Origin: Acetitomaculum ruminis DSM 5522
GTDB taxonomy: Bacteria > Bacillota > Clostridia > Lachnospirales > Lachnospiraceae
Length of the DNA: 64,000 nt
Direction of reading: 5' to 3'
Assembly: GCF_900112085.1 (NCBI RefSeq)
Contig: NZ_FOJY01000003.1
Location: 124,001 to 188,000 of the forward strand
Shown: one piece after another, positions 46,501 to 54,449 of the stretch
Numbering within the stretch: the stretch's first letter is position 1
Layout: each line of letters opens with the position of its first letter
Position numbers and translations under genes: made by a program
Notes under the pieces: generated by a model
The model's database searches: none
What the model was told of the DNA's origin: nothing
Seen by the model: only the letters and a program-made list of their open reading frames with translations

Positions 46501-47799
46501 AAACAAAGAATTTTCTTTATTAATAAGTCTGTCATAAGCAATAAGAGCATAGGTTGACTGCTCTGTAGCCATGGTATTTGCTGTATATCCGGAGCCACTT
46601 CCTCCGTCATCACCAGAGCAAACATGCTTAAATCCTCCTACTGCTTCTGAAGAACCGCTTCCGTAAGCCCAGAAAGAAATAAGTGCATCTACAGGGTTAT
46701 TGGTAAAGACTCCGTCCTCTTCAGCACCATTTGTCACAAAGGAAATGGTTTTATTAAGTCTTGTAAGTTTTATTTCTTTTGCTTTAGGATTAAGTCCAAG
46801 AGCTGTTAGAGCGACTATAGTCCATGCAGTTGATTCTGAATTTCCATTGGATGAGCCAAAAGCTGAAAAGCTTCCTGTGGCTCTTTCCTTATTTTTAAGA
46901 GATAATATACCTCTTTCAACTTCATAGCAAAGATTTTCATAAGTATAATCCGTTCTTCCTGTCTTTGATGTTTCCCAATAAACTCCATATTTTTTCTTAA
47001 TTGCTTCAAATTTATTTTTATCTTTATAATAAGGTGCCAAAGCTGTAATACACATTGCCGTAATATCAACATCCGGTTCTGTCTCATTTCCCGTTGCTAA
47101 GGACCAACCGCCTTTGTTCTTGGTTCTTGCAAGAATATATCCCAACATACGACCTTCATTATTTGAATAATCCGGCTTACTTGCCGAAAATTTCGACTTA
47201 TCAACTGAAACTGATGGCTCTTTTAATTCGTTTCCACTGGCATAAAGCGCAATAAGCTCCCAAATCGGTCCGTTTATACCCTGTCTACAGGAATATGTAA
47301 ATGATTGGGATAACATATCTATAAAATCATAGCCATATACATCCGTAAAATCCTGTCCCAGGGATGCCAAAGCAACTATAAGTCTTGAGTATTCGGTAGA
47401 CTTGTTTTTATCCAGAAAACCGTCTTTAGAGGTAACAAATTCTTTAACAGCTTCTTTATAATCCTCAAAATACTTTTCCGGAATATAATTAATAAAATCA
47501 TCTGCGGTGTATAAAGCCCTTAAAATATCCATGGTTCTCCATTCACCATCGATACTTCCCGTTCCGGCTTCAGGATTTTTTTCAAACATGTACCTGATGG
47601 CCGCATTGATATAAAAGCGTTCTCCCGGTACCTCATCATTATAAAATTTAAGATTTGTCATACTTGAGACAATTGTTTTACCGTCCCATGCTTCTGCGTG
47701 AACAATGCTACCCTCCATTATTGGAAAATATTCTGCCAACATAATAAGACAGAGCACCATTGCCACTATCCTTTTAACATCATTCCTTAGTTTTTTCAC
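43531..47799 (-). CDS. Giant secreted toroid / InlB-repeat / helical-repeat / Big_2 protein
   Basis: 1422 residues, first gene of the surface cluster. Signal peptide (1-36, IVHAEA), then an alpha/alpha-toroid (about 38-450) with segments such as NKGGWSLATGNETEPDVDITA and FSAFGSSNGNSESTAWTIVAL. Two InlB B-like repeats follow (VFAGWNTKADGSGKTYYPGD; SFGGWYLEGDTRKN, about 470-615), then a long helical-repeat region (about 620-1115) with ITTARKAYNRLNANQRKMV-type units. Two Big_2 domains, a further InlB-type repeat (YTFAGWYTDSKLKHKI) and a basic fibronectin-like tail close the protein. No LPxTG or SLH anchor is seen; the strongly basic C-terminus may bind wall polymers. The start is GTG, five bases after AAAGGAG. 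It is preceded by a good promoter. Confidence 0.88.
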   Translation of the reverse strand: MKKLRNDVKRIVAMVLCLIMLAEYFPIMEGSIVHAEAWDGKTIVSSMTNLKFYNDEVPGERFYINAAIRYMFEKNPEAGTGSIDGEWRTMDILRALYTADDFINYIPEKYFEDYKEAVKEFVTSKDGFLDKNKSTEYSRLIVALASLGQDFTDVYGYDFIDMLSQSFTYSCRQGINGPIWELIALYASGNELKEPSVSVDKSKFSASKPDYSNNEGRMLGYILARTKNKGGWSLATGNETEPDVDITAMCITALAPYYKDKNKFEAIKKKYGVYWETSKTGRTDYTYENLCYEVERGILSLKNKERATGSFSAFGSSNGNSESTAWTIVALTALGLNPKAKEIKLTRLNKTISFVTNGAEEDGVFTNNPVDALISFWAYGSGSSEAVGGFKHVCSGDDGGSGSGYTANTMATEQSTYALIAYDRLINKENSLFDMSDMTSGSVKDYVTQDYSITFDANGVMDATKAAGLGNSYAAFAEVTIPKGDCIVDKSVFAGWNTKADGSGKTYYPGDVLSMPEKDITLYAIKADTTEYKITFVTDGGEFAKDLELPTVYTPASDEIILPTADVISKAGCSFGGWYLEGDTRKNIVTSIPSGSYGDRTYVAKWNIDWTELNQFYLLINPKKVAAQTTDEEMLVYREDIEQARVIYDSLADIQKEQIVKIIKNKFINLEKKLKEVLKNATPVKIVTALINNIGDVTLSRQKAIEKARTAYDALSEAEQKEVENYSTLVLAEEKYNTLKVNQEAVDEVKNLIDGIRKIENTPEYQEKIKAAREAYTNLTQEQQALLDDDYLKILTDAEEKMVKLIESDARVSETVEAIKNIPAVSAITVTEENVEKINKAISLYYVLSDDEKAKADAQIGKETTAAKKKIDNALAKLNDLAKKDMPAEDYDKVSEFEMAIVGIGEITLESEEKLNELEKTYNGFTLLQKASLSNYYYLVMKKAELATLKTDIEVAANVTNLISQIGEVTVSDEVHERITTARKAYNRLNANQRKMVTNLSVLALAETNYANLKFNSDKADDVRVFIEAIREVDLDSYDAITLAESKYEALTDEQKAFITDEERQIIIDARKTYEALYALVIKEVKLSQSVMELSVGGSKKLVLSTEPEETSSEYTISWKSTNSAAVTVEAGENNEAIVTAKALGGSVIVASVEFMVGSQKRCMEVECSVNVTSHMTGISISKTSLTMVPGTLDQLQIGYLPEDTTDDKTVTWTSSNKKVVVVQNGLVKALKAGSATITAKVGKFKKTCKVTVKPYSITYYMGGGKNNSKNPDSYDSNTTVKLKSPSLANYTFAGWYTDSKLKHKITVIKKGSKKNYVLYAKWIKVKKPSKPVIKEAKKAKKQVIAVNLKNKVTNAKAYEIEVSANKNFKKIIKKIDTKTIKTKISKIKEKQVYVRVRAYTKDSTGKKIYSAYSLVKKIKLK

Positions 47800-47845
47800 T
47801 TTTTCTCCTTTCTGTACAATGAACCTATCCTAATTACCTATACTA

Positions 47846-47874
47846 ATAGTAGTCCCTTTTTCTTTGTAAGTCAA
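47846..47874 (-). promoter_or_regulatory. Promoter of the surface-protein cluster
   Basis: TTGACT (47869-47874) and TACTAT (47846-47851) are 17 bases apart on the minus strand. The leader is only about 40 bases, leaving no room for a riboswitch. A palindrome TACTATTAGTA overlaps the -10 and could bind a regulator. Confidence 0.6.
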
Positions 47875-48089
47875 CAAAAAGTAAACATTTTATCTATCGT
47901 TTTAAGTAACTTTTTTCAGTTATATTTTAAAAAATATGGATTAAAAATAAATGCTTTTTTTATTTTTTATACTTATAAAAAGAGTATAATTTGCAACTTT
48001 TTTTATTATAAAAGGGCATTTTACCTAAATATTCATCACTTTGTAAGAAACTTTTCTACCAAAACTACTATTTTCCCCATTTGTTTACA
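47875..48089. other. Intergenic region between divergent promoters
   Basis: Very AT-rich, no gene seen. It separates the cluster promoter from the AbrB-type gene's promoter. AT-rich tracts of this kind are typical AbrB-family targets, but no defined operator is recognised. Confidence 0.5.
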
Positions 48090-48118
48090 TTGTTTTTTAT
48101 TGTGCATAATGCTATAAT
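48090..48118 (+). promoter_or_regulatory. Promoter of the AbrB-type gene
   Basis: TTGTTT (48090-48095), a 17-base spacer and a perfect TATAAT (48113-48118), 30 bases before the start codon. Confidence 0.55.
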
Positions 48119-48149
48119 TAAAAAAACTATTCACAGGCAGGAAAAAAAT

Positions 48150-48404
48150 ATGAAAGATATCGGAATTGTCAGAAAGCTGGATGAACTTGGCAGGGTTACA
48201 ATACCCAAGGAATTAAGAAGCAAGTTAAGTCTTAACGAAAAAGACTCTGTTTCCATCTATGTTGACGGTGATAAGATTGTTCTTCAAAAATTTGCTCCAG
48301 GAGATATTTTTACAGGACGCACGGAAGATCTTATTGATTATCACGGAAAGTTGGTATCCAGTAAGTCTATTAGAGAAATGGCCGAAAAAATCGGTCTGAT
48401 TTAA
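48150..48404 (+). CDS. AbrB-family transcriptional regulator
   Basis: An 84-residue DNA-binding protein. The swapped-hairpin AbrB/SpoVT N-terminal domain is clear: GIVRKLDELGRVTIPKELRSKL, then the VSIYVDGDKIVLQKF strands. The C-terminal part is short and unlike that of Bacillus AbrB. The ATG at 48150 has an AGGAAA site; the frame runs 23 codons further upstream but through the promoter. It is divergent from the surface-protein cluster, making it the best candidate in the window for controlling it. AbrB proteins in Firmicutes repress stationary-phase and surface genes; the role here is inferred. Confidence 0.92.
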   Translation: MKDIGIVRKLDELGRVTIPKELRSKLSLNEKDSVSIYVDGDKIVLQKFAPGDIFTGRTEDLIDYHGKLVSSKSIREMAEKIGLI

Positions 48405-48422
48405 AATTTATTTCTTTTTTAT

Positions 48423-48450
48423 AAGCGGATGCTTTTAATCCGCTTTTTTG
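48423..48450 (+). terminator. Terminator of the AbrB-type gene
   Basis: AAGCGGAT-GCTTTT-AATCCGCTT is followed by TTTTTG. The stem resembles the outer arms of the palindromic repeat that follows, so it may be part of that element. Confidence 0.8.
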
Positions 48451-48478
48451 TCCTGCAAAATTAGGGATTTTAGCTATT

Positions 48479-48552
48479 TGAACGCAGTGGCACTTTGTGC
48501 CACTGCGTTCATGAGGAAGTAGCGAAGCGGATTTAAGAATGTCCGCTTTACT
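48479..48552 (-). repeat. Palindromic intergenic repeat, copy 3 (inverted)
   Basis: This is the same element in the opposite orientation: a perfect GAACGCAGTGGCAC / GTGCCACTGCGTTC hairpin, CATGAGGAAGTAGCG linker, then AAGCGGAT...GTCCGCTT. Confidence 0.88.
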
Positions 48553-48728
48553 TTATTATTATCAATTAACTAAACTTTGGTTATTTATCTATAATAAAAT
48601 CTATTTTTTCATCCATATAATTTAAATTTAATATACTTTTACATCACACTAGTCTTAATTTTTAAAAGGTATCTGCCGATAATGGAATCGTACGTGTTTA
48701 TATTCAATATATTAAGGAGATTTTTTTA

Positions 48729-49373
48729 ATGAAAATTTCGGGATTTACAAATAGTTTACAAAATTTATTTAAATCGACTGATAAGCAAGCCAAAAAAACA
48801 GTTTCTCCTAATAATCTTCCTTCGGAAAACGATGATTTTTCCAAGGTATCCGAGGGAATAAGATATACATGTAAGGGAATACTCATTACAAAAAATGACC
48901 AGCAATATAACATTCGTTTCAAAAATACCGCCTATGTCTACAGTGCGATTAACAAAGGTTATATTGATGCAAACGGAAAACAGATTCAACTTTCCGATGA
49001 GGTAAAGGACAAATTACAAAATGCAGCGGATTATGCTAAAAACCAGATGGAACAAGAAACCATCGGTGCTGCTTTGTGTCATAATATAAGGGCGTTGAAA
49101 AAACAGGCAGAAACTTTAGGAAGTAACGGCGATTACAACCACCGTATGCTTGATTTGGCGACAAAAATCATGGATGGGGACGAGGTATCCTCCCAGGAGG
49201 AAAGGTTGCTTTCGGAGTATAATCAGGATTTATACAATATGGCAAAGCAGGCTATGCTTTTTATGCCTAAAGACGGCAATTTAATTCATAGCGTAGAAAT
49301 AAGTTTTACAGACAAGGGTGAAAATGTTTCTTTTGGGGAAGCATCAATTACATCCCATAAGGCTTCTTTCTAA
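48729..49373 (+). CDS. Hypothetical 214-residue protein
   Basis: A soluble, hydrophilic protein with no signal peptide or membrane segment. AAGGAG lies nine bases before the ATG and a strong terminator follows, so it is a real single-gene unit. Residues about 45-80 form a likely beta-rich segment (YTCKGILITKNDQQYNIRF) and 85-190 are helical with many charged residues. No family is recognised. The N-terminus (MKISGFTNSLQNLFKS) is an amphipathic helix. It could be an intracellular or non-classically exported factor; nothing nearby fixes a function. Confidence 0.7.
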   Translation: MKISGFTNSLQNLFKSTDKQAKKTVSPNNLPSENDDFSKVSEGIRYTCKGILITKNDQQYNIRFKNTAYVYSAINKGYIDANGKQIQLSDEVKDKLQNAADYAKNQMEQETIGAALCHNIRALKKQAETLGSNGDYNHRMLDLATKIMDGDEVSSQEERLLSEYNQDLYNMAKQAMLFMPKDGNLIHSVEISFTDKGENVSFGEASITSHKASF

Positions 49374-49389
49374 AAATTCACAAAAATTA

Positions 49390-49428
49390 ATCCGCAGTAA
49401 TTAAAAACAAATTACTGCGGATTTTTTA
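49390..49428 (+). terminator. Bidirectional terminator
   Basis: ATCCGCAGTAATT / AATTACTGCGGAT hairpin with TTTTTT on the plus side and TTAATTTTTG on the minus side. It serves both convergent genes. Confidence 0.88.
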
Positions 49429-49453
49429 TGGGTGTATTTACAATTGATTTTTT

Positions 49454-52159
49454 TTACTCTTCGTTATTTTTTGCTTTTATGGCATCTGTTTTTAAAATAA
49501 ATTTAACTGAGCCTTTGGTATCAGCATTAATCTGAGTGAAGCTTTGATAATTCTGACCTGCCTTAATGATGGCTTTAACATTATCAAATACATCATTAAA
49601 ATCACCGTCAAAACTATCGGTAATCTTTTTAACTCCTTCGTTGTTAAATTTAATCATTCCCTCTGAAAGTTCAGCTGCCCCATCTGAAAGTTTTGTAACT
49701 CCCTCATTTAATTCCTGGCTTTTAGAATTAAGAGTAGCTGCCCCATCTGAAAGTTTTGTAACTCCCTCGCTAAGAGTCGGAACGCTTGAATTTAAGGTAT
49801 TTAATCCTGTATTTAACGGATTGATTCCTTCATTGTAAAGTTTTGTAAGTCCATTATTTAAAGCAGTTGTTCCATTTACTAATCCTGCATTTTCAATAGT
49901 TGAAGCAAGAGTAGTTTTTGTGCTTTCAATTCCTGATTCTGCTCCGCTTAATGCCGCTGTTTTTACAGAATCTGCCATAGCAGAACCTGCTGAATCTGCA
50001 ACCTTGTCTCCTAAGCTGTCAGCAATCTTTTTAGCAGCTGTATCTTTACCGTTTGTGATTTTTTCATTACCTTTAACAGCACTTGTAACTGCTGATGTAA
50101 CTTTTTCGGAAACTGCTGAAGATACTGCCTGATTAACACCACTTTCTATTTTACTTATTCCGGCTTTATATGTTTCAGATGCTTTTACACCTTCTACTAC
50201 TTTTGTTGAACCGGCTGTAAGGGTTTCATCACTTATCTGGGATTTTGCTGTTTCTTTTGCCTGTGCAATGCTGGCATTTAATGTATCTTTTGCACCGCTT
50301 ACTATCTTTGTTGTAGCACCATTAACGGCTTCATCTGCCAATAATGATGAAGTCAAATTTGAAGATGCCTGATTTGCTACTCCTTGTGCTACACTTGTTT
50401 TTGTAGAATCAATGGCCTGGTATAAAGCATTTACCTGCTCATCAGTAAGGCCCAGTGCTGCTTTTTGCTGCTCAATAACACTTTTTACCGTGTCTGCCTC
50501 TGTAGAAACAGAGCTTGTAACTACTGATTCTGTCTGGTCTATAGCAGCTTTGGCACCCTGTGTAAATCCTGCTGCTACTCCTGATTTAAATCCGTTGTTT
50601 ATACCGTTTTCAAGACCACTGTCTAAGCCGTTTTCGATACCTGCCTGCAAAGCGGTTTTTGCAATACTTGGATAAATATTATTTTCTATTTGTGTAATTG
50701 TATTTGAGGATGCATTTTTAGCTGCTGCATCTGCTGCATTTGTAGCTGCTGCTGAAGCTGTAGCATCAATTGCTCCATCTACTACCTGACCTATTCCTGA
50801 ACTTAACTGGCTATATACCTTTTTATTTTTAATACCTGATTTAATCTGTGAGGAAGCCTGATTTTTTATCTGATTGTAATAGCTGTTTGAATCAGATGTA
50901 CTTCCAAATTTTGTATCTATTGCTGATTTTGCTTTTTCTTTATCAGAGTCTGTAAGCCCCTTATTAAGTTCTGTATCAAGCTTATTTACTCCGTTTGCCA
51001 AAGCTGCACTTCCGGATAAAATTCCACTTTCATCTGTGAATTTTCCTGCTATGGTTTTAGAACCATTTGCCAAAGCGGATACTCCGTTTGAAAGAGTTGG
51101 AAGAGAGTTTTTAAGGGTATTTGTTCCATTTGCTACCTGTGATACCCCGTCAGTATATGCCTTAACACCGTTTTTAAGAGTGATGCTTCCATCTTTTAAC
51201 TGTGTAGTACCCTCTACAAGTTTGTTTGTTGCATCTGTAAGTTTGTTTACAGCATCCTGTAAGCCTGAAAATGAACTTATGTTATCAAGATTTATTCCAT
51301 CAAAGACTGATGTGGTTACTACTGTAAGAGTCATATCAAGGCTAAAATCCTTAACATCAGCTGTTACTTCAAAATATTCAGGAATTTCAAGGTCATCAGC
51401 AATTTCCTTATTTCCCTCTTTAAGAGAATCCTTAAATCCCGGAAGGGTAATTCCAAATACTACGGAGTTTTCTCCAACATTTTCAATACGACCGTTTTTA
51501 ACTTCGATATTTGAGAAATTATCTCCCAAAGCAAAGCCGCTTACTACTGCAAAAGGTGTGTAAACTGTATATTCTTTTCCGTTTTCTTTTACAACTTGTT
51601 TTGAATTGTTTTTGTAATTAAATCTAATGGTTACTTTTCCGCTTTTTCCTGCAAGGTCATCAGCAGATATTTCTTTTCCATCTAAGAGATAGGTAATTTT
51701 TTCTTCAATAGGAAGATCCTTTGTAGAAGTTCCCTGATAGGTTATATCATTTCCGTCTGCTTCCCAGGTTATTACATTGTTTGTACCTTCTTTATATTTT
51801 TCATCACCTTTAATATTTAAAATATCCTTAAGGTCTGTGGCATCTGTAATAATATCTTTTCCATCTTTATTATGCAGAATATCCGTTACTGTAATGCTCT
51901 TTGTGTTTCCGTTGGCATCTAAAAATCCATATACGGTTTCTGATTTTCCTGCAAGATTTGAAGATGAATCATTTAAATTTTTAACTAAAGCATCCTTTAA
52001 TTCTTCTGTAGTTTTTGAAATTGATGAATTATTAGATTCTGCTTTTACTACTAATGTATGATTACCTGCTGTTAAATTGCAATAAGCCACAGAGCCGGTT
52101 GCCATGGATAAGGCTAATGCTAAAGCAAGGGGTCTAACTATTTTTCTGTTTCCGTTCAT
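49454..52159 (-). CDS. Secreted heptad-repeat (YhgE-like) partner of the MMPL transporter
   Basis: 901 residues with a signal peptide or anchor at the N-terminus (LALALALSMATGSVAYC, about 9-30). A beta-rich domain follows to about 290, then a long region of x-x-x-Leu-x-x-Gly heptads (LKDGSITLKNGVKAYTDGV..., and LSEGVTKLSDGAATLNS near the end) interrupted by an Ala/Ser/Lys-rich coiled segment. YhgE/Pip-type proteins carry the same heptads. No C-terminal membrane helices are present, unlike YhgE itself. The ATG at 52159 follows GGAGGAC; a preceding ATG would place that site inside the gene. It is 28 bases downstream of the MMPL gene and co-transcribed, so it is likely the extracellular subunit of the exporter. 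Confidence 0.82.
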   Translation of the reverse strand: MNGNRKIVRPLALALALSMATGSVAYCNLTAGNHTLVVKAESNNSSISKTTEELKDALVKNLNDSSSNLAGKSETVYGFLDANGNTKSITVTDILHNKDGKDIITDATDLKDILNIKGDEKYKEGTNNVITWEADGNDITYQGTSTKDLPIEEKITYLLDGKEISADDLAGKSGKVTIRFNYKNNSKQVVKENGKEYTVYTPFAVVSGFALGDNFSNIEVKNGRIENVGENSVVFGITLPGFKDSLKEGNKEIADDLEIPEYFEVTADVKDFSLDMTLTVVTTSVFDGINLDNISSFSGLQDAVNKLTDATNKLVEGTTQLKDGSITLKNGVKAYTDGVSQVANGTNTLKNSLPTLSNGVSALANGSKTIAGKFTDESGILSGSAALANGVNKLDTELNKGLTDSDKEKAKSAIDTKFGSTSDSNSYYNQIKNQASSQIKSGIKNKKVYSQLSSGIGQVVDGAIDATASAAATNAADAAAKNASSNTITQIENNIYPSIAKTALQAGIENGLDSGLENGINNGFKSGVAAGFTQGAKAAIDQTESVVTSSVSTEADTVKSVIEQQKAALGLTDEQVNALYQAIDSTKTSVAQGVANQASSNLTSSLLADEAVNGATTKIVSGAKDTLNASIAQAKETAKSQISDETLTAGSTKVVEGVKASETYKAGISKIESGVNQAVSSAVSEKVTSAVTSAVKGNEKITNGKDTAAKKIADSLGDKVADSAGSAMADSVKTAALSGAESGIESTKTTLASTIENAGLVNGTTALNNGLTKLYNEGINPLNTGLNTLNSSVPTLSEGVTKLSDGAATLNSKSQELNEGVTKLSDGAAELSEGMIKFNNEGVKKITDSFDGDFNDVFDNVKAIIKAGQNYQSFTQINADTKGSVKFILKTDAIKAKNNEE

Positions 52160-52187
52160 TTCTTTGTCCTCCATTCATAACATATAT

Positions 52188-54263
52188 TTATTTCGCATTT
52201 TTAGGCAAAAAACCGATTGTTGTTTTACAAATTACCTTGTCAAATATAGTAAGTACTGCCGGAAGTACAAGTAATACTGTTGTTGTACTGATAAGAGCAC
52301 CTCTTGCCATAAGTGAGCAAAGAACTCCAATCATTGAAATACTTGAATAAAAACCAACTCCAAAGGTTGCAGCAAAAAAGCTAAGTCCGCTTGTTATTAC
52401 TGATTGGATTGAAGTTGAAACAGCTATGTAAACAGCCTCTTTTTTATCCTTTCCTTCGTAACGCTCACGCTTGTATCTTGTGGTAAGCAATATAGCATAG
52501 TCAACTGTTGCACCTAACTGTATGGTTCCGATAACTATTGAAGCTACGAAAGGAAGGGTCAGTCCGGTGTAGTATGGAATTCCCATATTTACGAAAATGG
52601 CAAATTCAATAACTGATACCAAAAGCACCGGTAATGAAATTGACTTAAATACTAATGCAATTATTACAAAAATTGCACCTATTGAAGCAACATTTACTGA
52701 AGCAAAGTCCTTATCAGTTATTTCTACAAGATCCTTTGTACAAGGTGCTTCACCAACTAACATTGCGTTTTTATCATAGCTTTTTATAATGGCTGAAATA
52801 TCGTCACATTGCTTATTTATCTCATCAGTAGCAAGTTCATACTGTGAACTTACAAGCATTATCTGATAATCTTTTGTCTTAAGCTCGGATATTATATCCT
52901 CCGGTATAAGTGCCTCAGGTACTCCGTTTCCCGTTAATAAATTAAGACCGATTACATTTTTTATTCCATCAAGATTTTTTATCTCCTTAACCATGTTATT
53001 CATGTCCCCGGCGTTTAAATCCGCATCTACAAGAATCATACTGGTCTCAGTCATATTAAAGGTATCCTGAAGTTTTTTATTGGCAATACGACAATCTAAA
53101 GTTTCAGGAAGTGTCTGGTCTAAGTTATAATAAACCTTTGCATTTTTTTGTCCCCAGAATGCCGGAACTAAAAGTATTAAAAATATTGCTATAAATAACG
53201 GCTTATATTTTAAAATAGGCTTTGCCAAAAATCCCAAATCCGGAACAAGAGGCTTATGCATGGTTTTTTCGATTTGTTTATCAAAAGTAATGATAAGAGC
53301 CGGAAGAATAGTTACACAACTGATTACTCCCAATACAACTCCCTTAGCCATTACGATACCAAGGTCAACACCTAAGGTAAAACTCATAAAGCAAAGAGCT
53401 ACAAATCCTGCCACCGTGGTGATGGAACTTGATATTACTGATGAAAATGTATTTCCAATGGCTATTTCCATTGCCTCTAATTTATCATTGCATTTTTCCT
53501 GTTCTTCTTTGTAGCTATGCCACAAAAATATGGTGTAGTCAGTAGTAACACCAAGCTGTAATACTGCGGCCAAAGCCTTTGTAATATAGGAAATTTCTCC
53601 AAGGAATATATTACTTCCCATGTTGTAGATAATTCCAAGGCCTATGCTTATCATTAAAATAAACGGTATTAAAAAGGAATCCAGCATAAGGGAAAGAACA
53701 ATAAGTGAGCAGATAACTGCAATCACTACATACATTATCATTTCCTTTTCGCAAAGGTTTTTGGTATCAAGTACTATTCCTGTCATACCGCTTATAAAAC
53801 ATTTTTTATCAGCGATTTTTCTTATCTGAGTAAGAGCATCCATGGTTCCGTCTGCTGATGTTGTATCATCATACATTATGGCCATTAATGTACAGTCCCC
53901 ATTGTTGAATGCCTCATAAAGTTCATCTGGAAGAAGTTCCTTTGGTACGGAAGCATCTACGAAATTTGTATACCAGATAACTTTGGCAACATGATCGACT
54001 TTTTCGATTTCTCCCTTTAATTCTTCTACATCTTTGGTATTCATACCTTCAACAACACACATTGAAAAGGCACCTTTTCCAAATTCTTCTACCATGATGT
54101 CCTGACCCTTCATGGTCTCAATATCCTTAGGTAAATATGAAAGAATATCATAATTAACCCTGGTATGAATGTAACCAAACGCTGCGGGAATTAACAGCAA
54201 AGCTGCAATTACCAGAATAAGGATTCTGTGTTTTACTACAAATTTTCCCAAACCGTTTTTCAA
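52188..54263 (-). CDS. MMPL/RND-superfamily transporter
   Basis: About 690 residues with two repeats of one helix, a large extracytoplasmic domain and five to six helices (12 membrane segments in total). RND/MMPL signatures include the transmembrane segments around LAAVLQLGVTTDYTIFLWHSY and IQLGATVDYAILLTTRYKR, each with the conserved GxTxDY aspartate for proton coupling. Proteins of this family export lipids, siderophores or drugs. The start is taken as TTG at 54263 (AGAGGTGT, five bases upstream); a GTG at 54272 lies within that site. Expression is probably controlled by the divergent TetR regulator through palindromes overlapping its promoter. Confidence 0.9.
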   Translation of the reverse strand: MKNGLGKFVVKHRILILVIAALLLIPAAFGYIHTRVNYDILSYLPKDIETMKGQDIMVEEFGKGAFSMCVVEGMNTKDVEELKGEIEKVDHVAKVIWYTNFVDASVPKELLPDELYEAFNNGDCTLMAIMYDDTTSADGTMDALTQIRKIADKKCFISGMTGIVLDTKNLCEKEMIMYVVIAVICSLIVLSLMLDSFLIPFILMISIGLGIIYNMGSNIFLGEISYITKALAAVLQLGVTTDYTIFLWHSYKEEQEKCNDKLEAMEIAIGNTFSSVISSSITTVAGFVALCFMSFTLGVDLGIVMAKGVVLGVISCVTILPALIITFDKQIEKTMHKPLVPDLGFLAKPILKYKPLFIAIFLILLVPAFWGQKNAKVYYNLDQTLPETLDCRIANKKLQDTFNMTETSMILVDADLNAGDMNNMVKEIKNLDGIKNVIGLNLLTGNGVPEALIPEDIISELKTKDYQIMLVSSQYELATDEINKQCDDISAIIKSYDKNAMLVGEAPCTKDLVEITDKDFASVNVASIGAIFVIIALVFKSISLPVLLVSVIEFAIFVNMGIPYYTGLTLPFVASIVIGTIQLGATVDYAILLTTRYKRERYEGKDKKEAVYIAVSTSIQSVITSGLSFFAATFGVGFYSSISMIGVLCSLMARGALISTTTVLLVLPAVLTIFDKVICKTTIGFLPKNAK

Positions 54264-54312
54264 TTGTAACACCTCTTTTTTACTAATATTAATTGATATA
54301 TTTTTTCAATAA

Positions 54313-54325
54313 TGACCATAAGTCA
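54313..54325. promoter_or_regulatory. TetR operator candidate O1
   Basis: TGACCATAAGTCA, an imperfect 13-bp palindrome (TGAC-n5-GTCA) in the 5' leader of the MMPL gene. It matches O2 at 9 of 13 positions including both TGAC/GTCA arms. Confidence 0.65.
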
Positions 54326-54334
54326 TTTTTTCTT

Positions 54335-54353
54335 GTGTTAATAGTTATAACAC
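54335..54353. promoter_or_regulatory. Central palindrome between TetR operators
   Basis: GTGTTA-ATAGTTA-TAACAC. It covers the -10 of the MMPL promoter. It may be a second type of operator or merely a hairpin. Confidence 0.45.
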
Positions 54354-54372
54354 GAAAATGACTATCGGTCAA
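54344..54372 (-). promoter_or_regulatory. MMPL promoter
   Basis: On the minus strand TTGACC (54367-54372) and TATAAC (54344-54349) are 17 bases apart. The -35 lies inside operator O2. Confidence 0.65.
54359..54371. promoter_or_regulatory. TetR operator candidate O2
   Basis: TGACTATCGGTCA, same arms and spacing as O1, centred 46 bases from it. It overlaps the MMPL -35 and lies 9 bases upstream of the regulator's own -35. Confidence 0.65.
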
Positions 54373-54380
54373 TATTTTTC

Positions 54381-54410
54381 TTGACAAAAGTTTTTAAGCC
54401 TTAATATAAT
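54381..54410 (+). promoter_or_regulatory. Promoter of the TetR gene
   Basis: A perfect TTGACA (54381-54386), an 18-base spacer and a perfect TATAAT (54405-54410). Confidence 0.8.
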
Positions 54411-54449
54411 TAAGACAGCTGGTAATTGATTTATTTAGAGGTATATATA

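Noticed and set aside
47800-47875. Cobalamin or c-di-GMP riboswitch at the head of the surface cluster
   Set aside because: I looked because of the transcobalamin-like domains and the c-di-GMP protein elsewhere, but the leader is only about 40 bases and no consensus is present.
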